A stretch of 64,000 nt of DNA from Bradyrhizobium manausense (GCF_018131105.1 NZ_JAFCJI010000002.1:558001-622000), one strand, 5' to 3'. Counted from the first letter of the stretch, positions 53,078 to 62,801 are shown. The notes: a model not told the origin generated them from the sequence alone. A program made the numbers and translations.

Positions 53078-54636
53078 TTGGTGATGCGAGCCTCGGACAC
53101 CGCATGATTGAACATCGCGTTCAGCGCCGCCGTGATGTCGGCCGGTGTGTTGGCGGTATAGAAGAAGCCCGGCGAGGCACAGTTCTGCAGGCTCGTCGGA
53201 ATGTTCGGGATGTTCCAGTTGGCGTAATCGTCCTCGTCGCCGGCGAAGGACGTGTTGACGGGGTCGATCTTCTGGTAGGGAATGTAAAGCACTGAAATGA
53301 TGATGCCGCGCTTCTTCAGCGGCGTGCAAGACGTGGTCGGATCGATCACGGTGGCGTGGTTGCTGCCGGACCAGGAACCGTTAGGAACGCCCTTGACCTG
53401 CGGATCCTGCGCGCCGTCGGTCACGAGGAAGACGTAGGGCAATGTGCTGGTTGTCGCGCTGCCGTCGCCGACGGTCTTGATCAGGTCGTTCACGTTCGAC
53501 AGCGCCGTGTCGATATGGGTGCCGCCCGAACCGAGATCTGCATTGATGTTCGTGTCGAGCAGGGTCGCCAGATTCGCAGCCGCATAGTTGATGGTCGAAG
53601 GATTGGTCGTCGAACCGTTGATACTGCTGGTCAAGGCATAAGATGAATAGAGATAGCGGATGAAGGGGTAGAGACCGATGCGGAACTGGTTCGTCACCTT
53701 CGCGGTGTTGTTCGCGGTGATGAACAGCTGATTGACCGCATAGCCGACAGCATCGAGCCGCAACTGGATGCAGGAATCGGTCCCGTCCGTCGGGCAGTTC
53801 GCCACGGTCGCGAGATTCGAGTAGAGTGAGTTCGGCAGCCCGGAGACGATCGACGACGGCAACTGCACGCCCATGGGATTACTGGTCTTCTTGGTGAGAA
53901 GGCCCTTGTATCCGCTCTGACTGACCCGCGAGATGGCATAGCCGAGGCAGTAATTATTCGTTGGATAGCCTTGCGTGCCTGAATCCGTGCATGCGCTGTT
54001 CTGCGGCGAGAAATGGCAGGCCAGTGTGCAGCCGGTCGGATATTGCCGGTAATTGTCGGGATTGATCGACTGCATGCGCTGAGCTTCCGCGGTGGTCGAC
54101 GGCAAGCCCATCGAACCCGAGACATCCAGCGTCAGATAGAAATCGAGATACAGCGGCAGGGTCGTCGACGACGACGAGGTGCCGGTCACGGTGAGCTTCT
54201 TGTAACCGAGAATCTGCATGAAGGTGACCGGCACATCCGCGCTGAACTGCACGGACGAGGTCATCCTGGATACGGTCTTGGTGACCGTGCTCGTCTCGCT
54301 CAGATTGGTGAAGCTGCTGGCAAACGCCGAAGCATTTCCGCTGAAGATGTTGTTGGCCTCCGCGACGCCGGCAGCAACCGATCCGTTCGACGTCATCGAC
54401 ATCGCCGCCTTGTAGCCGGCCGAGTTCACGGAGATCGAGGCGACGCTCGCGGAATCCGCTGCCCCCTGCAGCTTGGCCTTGATGCGCGTCGCCATGCTGT
54501 AGTCGACGGCGCATCCGATCGACGTGATGATCGGCACGAGTGCGATCGCGAATGTGACGGCGACGTTGGCCCTGGAGTCGCGCCTCAGTCGCGAGACGAG
54601 CCGGCCAATGCGATGGATGATTGCCAAATCCGGCAT
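53074..54636 (-). CDS. TadG-like pilus-assembly protein with VWA domain
   Basis: A 520-residue protein from ATG 54636. The N-terminus has the TadE/TadG feature: a charged start and a membrane segment with conserved residues (RDSRANVAVTFAIALVPIITS, then VDYSMATRIKAKLQGAADSA). A VWA-like domain begins with DVSGSM near residue 172 and includes FLVTDGAQDP. Length and layout match minor pilin/VWA proteins at Tad (Flp pilus) loci, but no other tad gene is nearby, so it is an orphan. Convergent overlap with the monooxygenase at CTAG. Confidence 0.85.
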   Translation of the reverse strand: MPDLAIIHRIGRLVSRLRRDSRANVAVTFAIALVPIITSIGCAVDYSMATRIKAKLQGAADSASVASISVNSAGYKAAMSMTSNGSVAAGVAEANNIFSGNASAFASSFTNLSETSTVTKTVSRMTSSVQFSADVPVTFMQILGYKKLTVTGTSSSSTTLPLYLDFYLTLDVSGSMGLPSTTAEAQRMQSINPDNYRQYPTGCTLACHFSPQNSACTDSGTQGYPTNNYCLGYAISRVSQSGYKGLLTKKTSNPMGVQLPSSIVSGLPNSLYSNLATVANCPTDGTDSCIQLRLDAVGYAVNQLFITANNTAKVTNQFRIGLYPFIRYLYSSYALTSSINGSTTNPSTINYAAANLATLLDTNINADLGSGGTHIDTALSNVNDLIKTVGDGSATTSTLPYVFLVTDGAQDPQVKGVPNGSWSGSNHATVIDPTTSCTPLKKRGIIISVLYIPYQKIDPVNTSFAGDEDDYANWNIPNIPTSLQNCASPGFFYTANTPADITAALNAMFNHAVSEARITN

Positions 54637-54933
54637 AGTCAAGCCTTCGAAAGTTATGGCTGAGAAGAACTGAGAGCACGCCAAGAAGGGACCGGCGCCG
54701 GGACCAACGCTCAGCCAAGAAGAGCGACCTCGCGCGAAGCCTCGCATCGCCCCCCCGGCAAGAGCCGCACATAGTGCTGATGCGAAGCTACTGAAACGTA
54801 AAAGCGCCTCGTCATCTTCCTGTAAGCCATCCGTTATTCTACGGAGATTCAGGACGGAGCTTCCTCGACCGCGACCCCGCAGATGCTTACGATCTGCACA
54901 GCCGCCGAATCGACAGATGACGGGAACCCTGCG

Positions 54934-56007
54934 ATGCGACCACGACGTCACGCCACTGCGGCCCTCTCGGCACTTGCCTTGCTCCTCGCAATACCGGCCG
55001 CGAGCCGGGCGCAGACACTCACGCCGGTGCAATCGGACGCGCAAGCCGCCTACGATCGCGCGCTCGGCGATTTCAAATCGATCCTCGCCGAGCGGCGTCG
55101 CCAGATCGAGGCGAAGCAGCCGCTGCCGAACCTGCCGGGCCAGGCGCTTTATCTGGCGCGCGTCGCGGTGATCAGCACCTACAAGGATCTCACCGACGCG
55201 ATGCCCTCGCGGATCGGGAAGCCGAACAAGTTCGGGATTCCGCCGGCCTATTTCGATGCCGCGATCGAGCCGCTGGTCGATGAATATGCCGACGTCTTCG
55301 AGATCATGGAGGCCCCGCCCGCAGGCGCACAGAATTCGGCGACGCCGTTCAAGGACGTCGTCGATCTCGGCGCCGCGATTGCGCGGGCCAAAGGGCTTTC
55401 ACCCGCTGACGCCAACGCCGCAGGCCTCATCAGCCTGGGGCTGTTCTATGCGGAGACGAACGGCAAGCAGAACGTCCGCAACGCGCGCTCGAACACTTAC
55501 ATGGGCAGCTTTCAGACCGGCCCGTCCGAGGATCGCAACGGCCAGCGGAAATGGGAGGCGATCAAGGGTACGATCGCGAGCGCCGATCCCGCATTGAACA
55601 CACGCGACGACAAGGAAGAGGCGCGGTCCCGCGGCACCGATCGCCGCTTCAATCACTGGACCAACGTGCGCGACGGCCTCATGAACGCGCATGCGGAACT
55701 GTTTGCCGAGATCCCGGCCATCGTGAAGACGCTGCCGGATCCGATCGACCAGATGAAGCTGTTCGAGTTGATCCAGATCATTCCGACGCCGACCCGCTCG
55801 GCCCTCAAATCGGGCGACCTGCTGAACTACCGGGTATCCAGCCCCACCATCATGAAGCATTTGCGCAACAACAGCATCCTTGCCTTCGGCAAGGCAGACC
55901 GGGCGCGAAGCTCGGCCAGCTTCCGCGAGATTCTCGGCGCGATGTGGCTGTTCAAGCGCAAGTTCGACAAGGCGATGGTCAAATACGCGGAGATCAAGCC
56001 GCGCTAG
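54934..56007 (+). CDS. Exported protein of unknown function, possibly lysozyme-fold
   Basis: A 357-residue protein from ATG 54934 with a signal peptide (ATAALSALALLLAIPAASRA). The mature part is largely helical (SDAQAAYDRALGDFKSILAE, LYLARVAVISTYKDLTDAMP). A central block, GLFYAETNGKQNVRNARSNTYMGSFQTG (about 185-212), has a Glu followed by a Gly-Ser-Phe-Gln element that loosely recalls transglycosylase/lysozyme folds. I do not recognise the family. It is divergent from the TadG-like gene and convergent to the cytochrome c peroxidase gene. Confidence 0.6.
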   Translation: MRPRRHATAALSALALLLAIPAASRAQTLTPVQSDAQAAYDRALGDFKSILAERRRQIEAKQPLPNLPGQALYLARVAVISTYKDLTDAMPSRIGKPNKFGIPPAYFDAAIEPLVDEYADVFEIMEAPPAGAQNSATPFKDVVDLGAAIARAKGLSPADANAAGLISLGLFYAETNGKQNVRNARSNTYMGSFQTGPSEDRNGQRKWEAIKGTIASADPALNTRDDKEEARSRGTDRRFNHWTNVRDGLMNAHAELFAEIPAIVKTLPDPIDQMKLFELIQIIPTPTRSALKSGDLLNYRVSSPTIMKHLRNNSILAFGKADRARSSASFREILGAMWLFKRKFDKAMVKYAEIKPR

Positions 56008-56016
56008 AGGTGCCCG

Positions 56017-57360
56017 CTAGTTCTCGAGCTTGTGGCCGTCCGTCAGCGTCTTCAGGAAGGCGATGATGTCGGCCTCGTCTTGCTCCGTCATCGCCGGCTT
56101 GTCGCCGGGGTGACGATCGAAAGGCGGATCGGTGACGTCGACATTGGCGTGATATTTTGCGGGCAGGTCGTCGTATTTCCGTACCGTACCGTCGGCGGTG
56201 TGCGGGAACACCTTTTCCGGATTGGTGTCGCGGAAATTGTAGAAATCGAGCACCTCTTCGAGGGATTTGAAGACGCCGTTGTGGAAGAATGCGTGACGCG
56301 TTGCGGTGTTGCGCAACGTCGGTGTCAGGAACATGCCGCAATATTGCGTCTGCTCGGGAATGTCGGTGCGATGCGGACCGCAGACGCCGAGATCGAAATC
56401 GCCGGGATCCTTGTTGCCGACAAGCGCGGCGTTGCGCGGCGCGCCGAGCGCTTCATATTGATGATCGGTGAACATCGGCGGCAAGCCGTCGCGGGTCGGC
56501 GCGGAGGTGTGGCAGCCGGCGCAATTGGCCTTGTCAGGATCGTTGAACAATTGCAGGCCGCGCAATTCGCTCTCCGACAGCCGCGCCTTGCCTTCGAGCC
56601 AGTAATCATACTTGCTGGTGTAGGGATGAAAACTCGGCTCTTCGACCTGATAGCGCGCCACCGCGAACATCGCTTCCGCGATCAATAGCCGCTGGTTTTT
56701 CAGCACGCCCGCGCCGAACAGTTCGACGAAACGGTTGGCATAGTGCGCGCGGCGCAGCTTGTCCGCGACGATCTCCGCGCTGCCGCCGTCCATCTCGTTG
56801 GGATCGAGCAGCGGGAACAGCGCCTGGTCCTGAAGCGTGTCGGCGCGGCCGTCCCAGAACAGGCCGCCCTGCGGTACGATGTTCGCCGACGCACCGGTGC
56901 CACCGGCAATCTTGGTCTTACGCACGGTCTGCTGGCCGAGCGCAGCCATCTGCGCAAGGTCGATGATGTTGTCGTCATCGCCCTTGTCCGGACCGATGCT
57001 GAAATTCGGCTGGCGATCGAGATAGGTCAGCGACGGCACTGCGCGTGCGCCTTGCCGCGACAGGTTGGCGCCACCGAGCATCACCGGTCCGTCGTTGGGC
57101 GGGCCGTAGGCGTGATCCGGACTGTGGCAGGACGCGCAGGAGAGCGAACCTGATGACGACAGCGAGGCGTCGTAGAAGATGTCCTTGCCGAGCAACGCCA
57201 TCGCAGAGAGCGGCGCGACGGGCGGACGCATGAGGCGAACCGGGTTCCGGTTCACGCCCACCGGGCTCACCTCTGCAAATCCCTGCGTCTCGGCTGCAAA
57301 GACGGCGCCGGCCAGCGAGAGCAGGCCGGCGCCGAAGAGCCACAAAGTGCGGCTGCGCAT
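56017..57360 (-). CDS. Dihaem cytochrome c peroxidase/MauG family protein
   Basis: A 447-residue periplasmic protein with signal peptide MRSRTLWLFGAGLLSLAGAV (cleavage near AEA/VFA|AET). Two covalent haem sites: CASCH (about 76-80) and CAGCH (about 280-284). The GKDIFYDASLSSSGSLSCASC and HDAFFHNG-like blocks (RHAFFHNGVFKSLEEVLDFY) are typical of the bacterial CcpA/MauG family, which reduces peroxide or oxidises protein substrates. Its start lies 18 bases after the phosphoesterase stop on the same strand, so the two genes are probably co-transcribed. Confidence 0.9.
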   Translation of the reverse strand: MRSRTLWLFGAGLLSLAGAVFAAETQGFAEVSPVGVNRNPVRLMRPPVAPLSAMALLGKDIFYDASLSSSGSLSCASCHSPDHAYGPPNDGPVMLGGANLSRQGARAVPSLTYLDRQPNFSIGPDKGDDDNIIDLAQMAALGQQTVRKTKIAGGTGASANIVPQGGLFWDGRADTLQDQALFPLLDPNEMDGGSAEIVADKLRRAHYANRFVELFGAGVLKNQRLLIAEAMFAVARYQVEEPSFHPYTSKYDYWLEGKARLSESELRGLQLFNDPDKANCAGCHTSAPTRDGLPPMFTDHQYEALGAPRNAALVGNKDPGDFDLGVCGPHRTDIPEQTQYCGMFLTPTLRNTATRHAFFHNGVFKSLEEVLDFYNFRDTNPEKVFPHTADGTVRKYDDLPAKYHANVDVTDPPFDRHPGDKPAMTEQDEADIIAFLKTLTDGHKLEN

Positions 57361-57378
57361 TTACAGTGTCCCGTTGGA

Positions 57379-59097
57379 CTAGTGGTGGTGATGATGTTCG
57401 TCCGGCGGGCTGACGACGACCGTACCGGCGGTCGGATCGAGGAACAGCGCGTCGGTGCGGAAGTCATGGCTGTGATCGTGCTCGAAGTCGAACAGATCCA
57501 TGATCGATCCCGAGGAGGCATCGAACGAGCCGCCGCCGAGACGCTTTCCGTGCAGCCAGTTGTCCTCGATGAAGCGAACCACCGAAGCCTGGGTCGAGTA
57601 GGTGTGGCTGACATAGTTGGTCTTGGCGTAGGGCGAGACCACGATCAGGGGAACGCGAGTGCCCGGACCGCAGCGGCCGTTCACCGGCTTGCCACTGAGG
57701 CCTTTCGGCGCCGGCTGCTTGGTCGGGCCGAGACCGCACAGGCCGGGACCGTTGACCTGATCGGCGGTCGCGTCATACGAGGCATTCTTCGGCGCAACGT
57801 ACTGGTGATCGTACCAACCGTCGGAATCGTCATAGGTGATGATGACGGCGGTCTCGCGCCATTCCGGCTGCTTCTGGAGGAAGTTGATCAGCTCGACATT
57901 GCCGGCCTGTTCGTCGAGCGGGTCGGAGTTGCCGGCGTGACCGTCCTGGAAGGCCGGCATCTTGACGTAGGAGACAGCCGGGAAATTGCCGGCCTTGATC
58001 GCGGCATAAAGGTCTTCGAGATCGTAGTTGTGGTTGGCCGGATCGACCTTGCCGTTGAAGTCATGCGTATGGCCGATCGCCTCGACCGAGCTCGGCCGTG
58101 CGTGGGTCGGGTTGGCTGTGGACGCGTGATACTGGAAGAAGGCGTGGTGCGGGATGTAGTCGACGATCGTGCCGTTGACGTTGCTCGAGAACGTGCTGCG
58201 GCCGCAGCCGGTGGTGCCGTTGGCGTTCTTGAGGGTGAGGTCGAAGCCACCCATGAAGCTGCCCCAGCTGATACGCTCGGCGGTGAGCAGGTCGCCGATG
58301 TTCTTGCCGCCCATCAGCATGGTGCTGGTCGTGCTCGAGCAGGCATCGTTGCCCGGATCGGTGTCGCCAGTCAGCGTCAGACCGCCCTGGCCGTCGGCGA
58401 TCGAGGCCGTCGTGCCGATGACCGGCTGCACGCCGTTGGTCTGGCCACCGACGACTTCGAGCATGCCCGGCGTCGACGGACCGAAGGTGTCGGTCCAGTT
58501 GTTGTCGCTCATCGAGAAGTGCTGCGCGTAATTCCAGAGAGCGGTGACGGTGTTGCCGTCGAAATAGCCCATCACCTGGCCGTTGGTGCCGAAAGCGCCG
58601 GCGCCGCCGGCGGTGCCGCGGCCGGTGAATTTCGGGAACAGGTCATCCTTGCCGTTGTCGACGGCCTGCTGCTCGGGCGTATAGGAATGGTTCTGCGAGC
58701 GCGTGTTGGCCTGGGTGCGGTCGAGGCGGAACGGGTCCGTCGCGCCGGTGCCGTTGGCCGGAGTGTTGTTGGGGTTGTTCAGCAGCAGATTGGCATTGGC
58801 GAGATTGTTGACCTTCGGCGTATGCGGCTTCGGCACGAAGGGGATCGAGCCCGAGGGATTGGCCGCGTTCGGATAGGTCGCGAAATAATGGTCGAACGAG
58901 CGATTCTCGTTGAAGATGATCACGAGATGCTTGATCGGCGTTTCCGTATGAATCTCATGCGGATGGCGATGATGTTCGTCCCTGTTGCCGCTATGGTCGC
59001 GATCGCGACCGAAATCGTCTGCGAAAACGGGAATGCTGCACGCAAGGGTGGTCGCGGCCGCGAAAACCGCAGCCGTCGTCAAAAATCTGGATTTCAT
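57379..59097 (-). CDS. Secreted phosphoesterase (phospholipase C/acid phosphatase family)
   Basis: A 572-residue exported protein (signal peptide to VFA|DDF). Family motif IIFNENRSFDHYFATYP (about 59-75), and the C-terminal DDSDGWYDHQYVAP and RVPLIVVSPYAKTNYVSHTYSTQASVVRFIEDNW blocks are those of the PF04185 phosphoesterases, which include phospholipase C and acid phosphatase AcpA. Unusual His-rich ends: HSGNRDEHHRHPHEIH near the N-terminus and a native DEHHHHH at the C-terminus, which may bind metal. Co-transcribed with the dihaem peroxidase gene. Confidence 0.9.
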   Translation of the reverse strand: MKSRFLTTAAVFAAATTLACSIPVFADDFGRDRDHSGNRDEHHRHPHEIHTETPIKHLVIIFNENRSFDHYFATYPNAANPSGSIPFVPKPHTPKVNNLANANLLLNNPNNTPANGTGATDPFRLDRTQANTRSQNHSYTPEQQAVDNGKDDLFPKFTGRGTAGGAGAFGTNGQVMGYFDGNTVTALWNYAQHFSMSDNNWTDTFGPSTPGMLEVVGGQTNGVQPVIGTTASIADGQGGLTLTGDTDPGNDACSSTTSTMLMGGKNIGDLLTAERISWGSFMGGFDLTLKNANGTTGCGRSTFSSNVNGTIVDYIPHHAFFQYHASTANPTHARPSSVEAIGHTHDFNGKVDPANHNYDLEDLYAAIKAGNFPAVSYVKMPAFQDGHAGNSDPLDEQAGNVELINFLQKQPEWRETAVIITYDDSDGWYDHQYVAPKNASYDATADQVNGPGLCGLGPTKQPAPKGLSGKPVNGRCGPGTRVPLIVVSPYAKTNYVSHTYSTQASVVRFIEDNWLHGKRLGGGSFDASSGSIMDLFDFEHDHSHDFRTDALFLDPTAGTVVVSPPDEHHHHH

Positions 59098-59272
59098 TTT
59101 TGTTTGCCCCGAAGGATTGACCCGGCGACCCTAGCGATCACGGGTGACAGAGCTGTGTCAGTTTGACGCAAGAGACACTTTGCGCGGTTGTCGGGAAAAA
59201 GTATTTTCAGCCACGCCTCACCTAAGGCGCCTCGAAACCCAACAGCAGACGACCATCAATGACAGCGAATGC

Positions 59273-60523
59273 TCATCGGTCGAGCGAGGTCAGGAACTGG
59301 TCGGCGACCGCGCGCCACCGTTCGGGATAGAGCCGCAGCAAATGGCCGTCGCCGGGCACGCCATGCAGCAGCTCGAAGCGAGCATTGCCGCCGGCAGCGG
59401 CGAACGCCTGCCGATATTCGCGGATCAGATCTTCCTTGTAGAGGCGATCGTTGTCGGCATAGAGCCAGAGTTGCTTGACCTTGTCGCCTGCGCCGCGGCC
59501 AGCATTTGCATAATAGGGCGTGGTCACCGGTCCGTACGGGTACCAACCGCCGCTGAAATTCACCACGCCCATCACCTCGCCGGGCTTGAGGCCGGCATAG
59601 TGCATGGCGAGGAAGCCGCCGCGCGACTGGCCCGCGAGCAGCACCTTGCCCGGTTTGACGCCAGGCAGCGTGCGGCCATAGGCGATCGCGGAATCGAGGT
59701 CCTCGACGGCCTCGGCGACACCTGAGGAGACATCGATCAGGCTGCCGTCGTACTCGCGCCCGAAAGTTTCCTCACCATTGATGCCCTCGGAGCTGCCGCG
59801 GCCGCGGCGCATCAGCGCCAACACCGCAAATCCATTGTCACGCAACCAATGCGCCTCGGTCGAGAACGACCAGGACCTGAGTTGATTGCGGCCGATGTCG
59901 GACCCGTGGGTGAAGATCGCGAGCGGCGCCGGCCCCTGCCCTGACGGCGGATAGAACGTGCCCTCGAGCGTGATCGGTCGTGCGCCATCAGGCGTGCGAC
60001 CCGTAAGGTGCGGAATCCGGACGCGCTCGCCGGGCCACGGCCAATCGACCGGCCGCTCTCCCGCAGCCAGGCGCGCCGGATCGACGCGGACCAGCGCCCC
60101 CGAGCTGACGGCGCCATTCTTGAGCGTCGCAGTCATGTACAACCGGTCCGGGCCGTCGAAGGCATAACGGAAGATGCGAAACCCCGTCATGGTCAGCACG
60201 CCATCGACGATCGTCGCCTGATCACGCCACCATTCGCGATTCATGCCGTTGAAGGCCGAGTCCGACCGAGCGAAGACGAGGTCGGCATGACCATCGGCTT
60301 TGACGCGCTCGACGACAAGAATGTGCCTGTCGTCCTGCCAGGTCCCGATCCACGCGCCCTGGAAGCGCGCGATCTCGGGCGGCACATCGGACGCCGGCGG
60401 CTCCATGTCGAACCGGGGCGGCAACGGGACGATGGATTCGGGGTCGACCGTCAGCTGTGCCTGGGCGCTCTGCATCATCAAGACCAGCAACAATGTAGCG
60501 GTTGCAATCCAACGTCCAAGCAT
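59273..60523 (-). CDS. Exported alpha/beta hydrolase (dienelactone-hydrolase-like)
   Basis: A 416-residue protein with a signal peptide (MLGRWIATATLLLVLMMQSA, cleavage near AQA|QLT). The N-terminal third has a small beta domain (GAWIGTWQDDRHILVVERVK) and the rest is an alpha/beta hydrolase, with oxyanion FTHGSDIG, nucleophile GQSRGG, an Asp in the YADNDRLYKED region and a His in GVPGDGHLLR. Likely a periplasmic esterase. It follows the binding protein gene by 42 bases and may be co-transcribed. Confidence 0.87.
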   Translation of the reverse strand: MLGRWIATATLLLVLMMQSAQAQLTVDPESIVPLPPRFDMEPPASDVPPEIARFQGAWIGTWQDDRHILVVERVKADGHADLVFARSDSAFNGMNREWWRDQATIVDGVLTMTGFRIFRYAFDGPDRLYMTATLKNGAVSSGALVRVDPARLAAGERPVDWPWPGERVRIPHLTGRTPDGARPITLEGTFYPPSGQGPAPLAIFTHGSDIGRNQLRSWSFSTEAHWLRDNGFAVLALMRRGRGSSEGINGEETFGREYDGSLIDVSSGVAEAVEDLDSAIAYGRTLPGVKPGKVLLAGQSRGGFLAMHYAGLKPGEVMGVVNFSGGWYPYGPVTTPYYANAGRGAGDKVKQLWLYADNDRLYKEDLIREYRQAFAAAGGNARFELLHGVPGDGHLLRLYPERWRAVADQFLTSLDR

Positions 60524-60565
60524 GTGCGCCCAGTCGAAATCCGATATGGCCGGCGAAGGACGAAC

Positions 60566-61357
60566 CTATTCGGTGCGGATCGGCGCGTCCTTCAGCCCGT
60601 TGGTATCATAGGCTTTTCGCAAGGTGCCGTTCGTCACGGCCTCGGTCATGAACCTGGTAGCGAGCGTCAGGGCCTGGCTGTGGCCGAGCGGGACGGCAAC
60701 GGCCGTCACCGTCTTCTTGAATGTCTCGTCCAGCACCCTGGTCCCCGGAATCTTCTGCGCCATCTTGTTGAGCTGATCGCGCGACAACGCGAAGGCGTCG
60801 ATCTCGCCACTCTTCAGGAGGCCGAAGATTTCATCGTAGGTCTGATAGCCCGTGACCTCGGCGTTCTTCAAATGCGCAACAGCGCCGCGCATCGTGGTCG
60901 TGGCGTTCACGGCCGCGACTTTGATGCCGGGCTGGTCGAGCGTCGCAAAATTGGTGACGCTCGAACCCGCCTTGACGATGTAGGTGGCGTCGGCGACCTC
61001 GTAGATCGGGCCGAACATCATTTTCGTCTCGCGCTCGGGATCTTTCGGCAACCAGGTGACGTCCCACGCGCCTTTGCTCGCCGCGTCGGTAATCTGTCCG
61101 GAATTCTGGTACACGATGTAATCTACGGGGACGCCGAGCTGAGCGGCCAGCTCCTTGCCGAGGTCGACGGGGACGCCGGCATAGCCGGCCTCGGTCTTGG
61201 TCGACCAGAACGCACCGCCCGCCGGGCTGATCGCGATCGCGACCCGCAGCTTGCCGGTCGGGGCGATCTCGTTTTTCAGGCCATCGGCTAGCGCGGGCAT
61301 GGCAACCACAGCAGCGAGAGCGAAGCCGGCGCAGGCCGACCAGAGTAGCGTTGGCAT
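60566..61357 (-). CDS. Amino-acid-type periplasmic binding protein (SBP family 3)
   Basis: A 263-residue protein from ATG 61357 after a GAGGAG ribosome binding site. Signal peptide to ALA|DGL. The SBP_bac_3 core is visible in GKLRVAIAISPAGGAFWS, GYAGVPVDLGKELAAQLGVP, DAASKGAWDVTWLPKDPERE and the hinge QPGIKVAAVNATTTMRG. Binds an amino acid or small organic acid. No permease or ATPase gene is beside it, so it is an orphan; its own gene pair is the alpha/beta hydrolase downstream. Confidence 0.88.
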   Translation of the reverse strand: MPTLLWSACAGFALAAVVAMPALADGLKNEIAPTGKLRVAIAISPAGGAFWSTKTEAGYAGVPVDLGKELAAQLGVPVDYIVYQNSGQITDAASKGAWDVTWLPKDPERETKMMFGPIYEVADATYIVKAGSSVTNFATLDQPGIKVAAVNATTTMRGAVAHLKNAEVTGYQTYDEIFGLLKSGEIDAFALSRDQLNKMAQKIPGTRVLDETFKKTVTAVAVPLGHSQALTLATRFMTEAVTNGTLRKAYDTNGLKDAPIRTE

Positions 61358-61607
61358 GTCATTGTCTCCTCGCGTTTCTTCTTGTGTTGTCCGATTGCCT
61401 GAAGTCGGTCCTCGCGCCGGTCGCGCAGCCTTTGACACAATTCTGGTCGATCGTGCACCCGGTGAAAAGCGATTTGTCGTGACAAAACTGTAAGGCCACG
61501 CCGCTGTTTGCAGTGCAAGGGCCGCGACTGCCATGGCTATGGTGTTCCAAGGCCAATCATTTGTTGCTAGCCTGCGGCAACGACGGACAATCATCGGGGG
61601 CAACCGA

Positions 61608-62801
61608 ATGACCTCAGCGTATCCCGCTCATCCCGCACAATTTTATCGTGCGTGGCGGCATATCGGGCGGGCCGCGGCCGCCACGGCCGCAGTGATTGCG
61701 CTGGCCGGCTGCGAGGAGAAGAACACGTTCGTGGCGCCGCCGCCGCCCAAGGTGGATGTTGCCACACCATTGCAGCGCCCGATCACGCGTTATGTCGAGG
61801 CGACCGGTAACACCGCTCCGATCAAGAGCGTCGATCTCGTCGCGCGCGTGCAGGGGTTTCTGCAAACGATCGACTACACCGACGGCAGCTTCGTCAAGCA
61901 GGGCACCCAGCTGTTCACGATCGAGCCCGAGACCTACAAGCTCAAGCTCGACCAGGCGCGGGCCGCCGAGACCGGCGCACAGGCTTCGGTCAAGCAGGCG
62001 GAGGCCGACTACAAGCGGCAAGTCGATCTGGTGCAGCGGCAGGCGGTCTCGCAGGCGACGCTGGACACCTCGACATCGACCCGCGACAACGCGCAGGCCA
62101 CTCTCCAGCAGGCCCAGGCCAACACCAGGCTCGCCGACGTGAACTACGGCTACACCAAGGTGACCGCGCCGTTCGACGGCATCGTCAGCGCGCACATGGT
62201 CTCGGTCGGCGAGCTCGTCGGCGTTTCCTCCCCGACGCAACTCGCCACCATCGTCGCGATGGACCCGATTTATGTGAATTTCACCGTCAACGAGCAGGAC
62301 GTCCTGCGCATCCGCGCCGAAGCACAACGCCGCGGGATGACCGCCACCGATCTCAAGCAGCTCCCGATCGAAATCGGCCTGCAGACCGAAACCGGTTATC
62401 CTCATGAGGGCAAGCTCGACTACGTCGCGCCGACCCTCAATTCATCGACGGGCACGCTCGCCGTCCGCGGCGTCGTCCCCAACGACAAGCGGGTGCTGCT
62501 CCCCGGCTATTTCGTTCGCGTCCGCGTGCCCTTCACCCAGGAGAAGGACGCCCTCCTCGTCCCTGATACGGCCCTCGGCAGCGACCAGGGCGGCCGCTAC
62601 CTGCTGGTGGCCAACAAGGACGATGTCGTCGAGCAGCGCAAGGTGCAGATTGGCCCGACCGACAACGGCCTGCGCGTGATCGAAAACGGCCTGAAGCCTG
62701 ACGACCGCGTTGTCACGTCGGGGCTACTGCGCGTGATTCCGGGCCAGAAGATCGACCCGCAGCAGACCAAGCTCGAGCAACCGCAGGCCTCGAACAAGTA
62801 A
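61608..62801 (+). CDS. RND efflux system periplasmic adaptor (AcrA/MexA-like lipoprotein)
   Basis: A 397-residue protein from ATG 61608. A hydrophobic start with lipobox LAGC (Cys about 35) anchors it to the membrane. Biotinyl-lipoyl halves (VDLVARVQGFLQTIDYTDGS and TKVTAPFDGIVSAHMVSVGE) flank an alpha-helical hairpin rich in Gln/Ala (VKQAEADYKRQVDLVQRQAV). The beta-barrel and membrane-proximal domains follow. It links the RND pump to an outer-membrane channel. The pump gene follows after 13 bases. Confidence 0.93.
   Translation: MTSAYPAHPAQFYRAWRHIGRAAAATAAVIALAGCEEKNTFVAPPPPKVDVATPLQRPITRYVEATGNTAPIKSVDLVARVQGFLQTIDYTDGSFVKQGTQLFTIEPETYKLKLDQARAAETGAQASVKQAEADYKRQVDLVQRQAVSQATLDTSTSTRDNAQATLQQAQANTRLADVNYGYTKVTAPFDGIVSAHMVSVGELVGVSSPTQLATIVAMDPIYVNFTVNEQDVLRIRAEAQRRGMTATDLKQLPIEIGLQTETGYPHEGKLDYVAPTLNSSTGTLAVRGVVPNDKRVLLPGYFVRVRVPFTQEKDALLVPDTALGSDQGGRYLLVANKDDVVEQRKVQIGPTDNGLRVIENGLKPDDRVVTSGLLRVIPGQKIDPQQTKLEQPQASNK

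Noticed and set aside
51473..53329. A 618-codon minus-strand frame opposite the flavin monooxygenase
   Set aside because: Shadow of a well-supported gene; no recognisable domain.
57382..59166. A 594-codon plus-strand frame opposite the phosphoesterase
   Set aside because: Antisense shadow without any motif or start signal.
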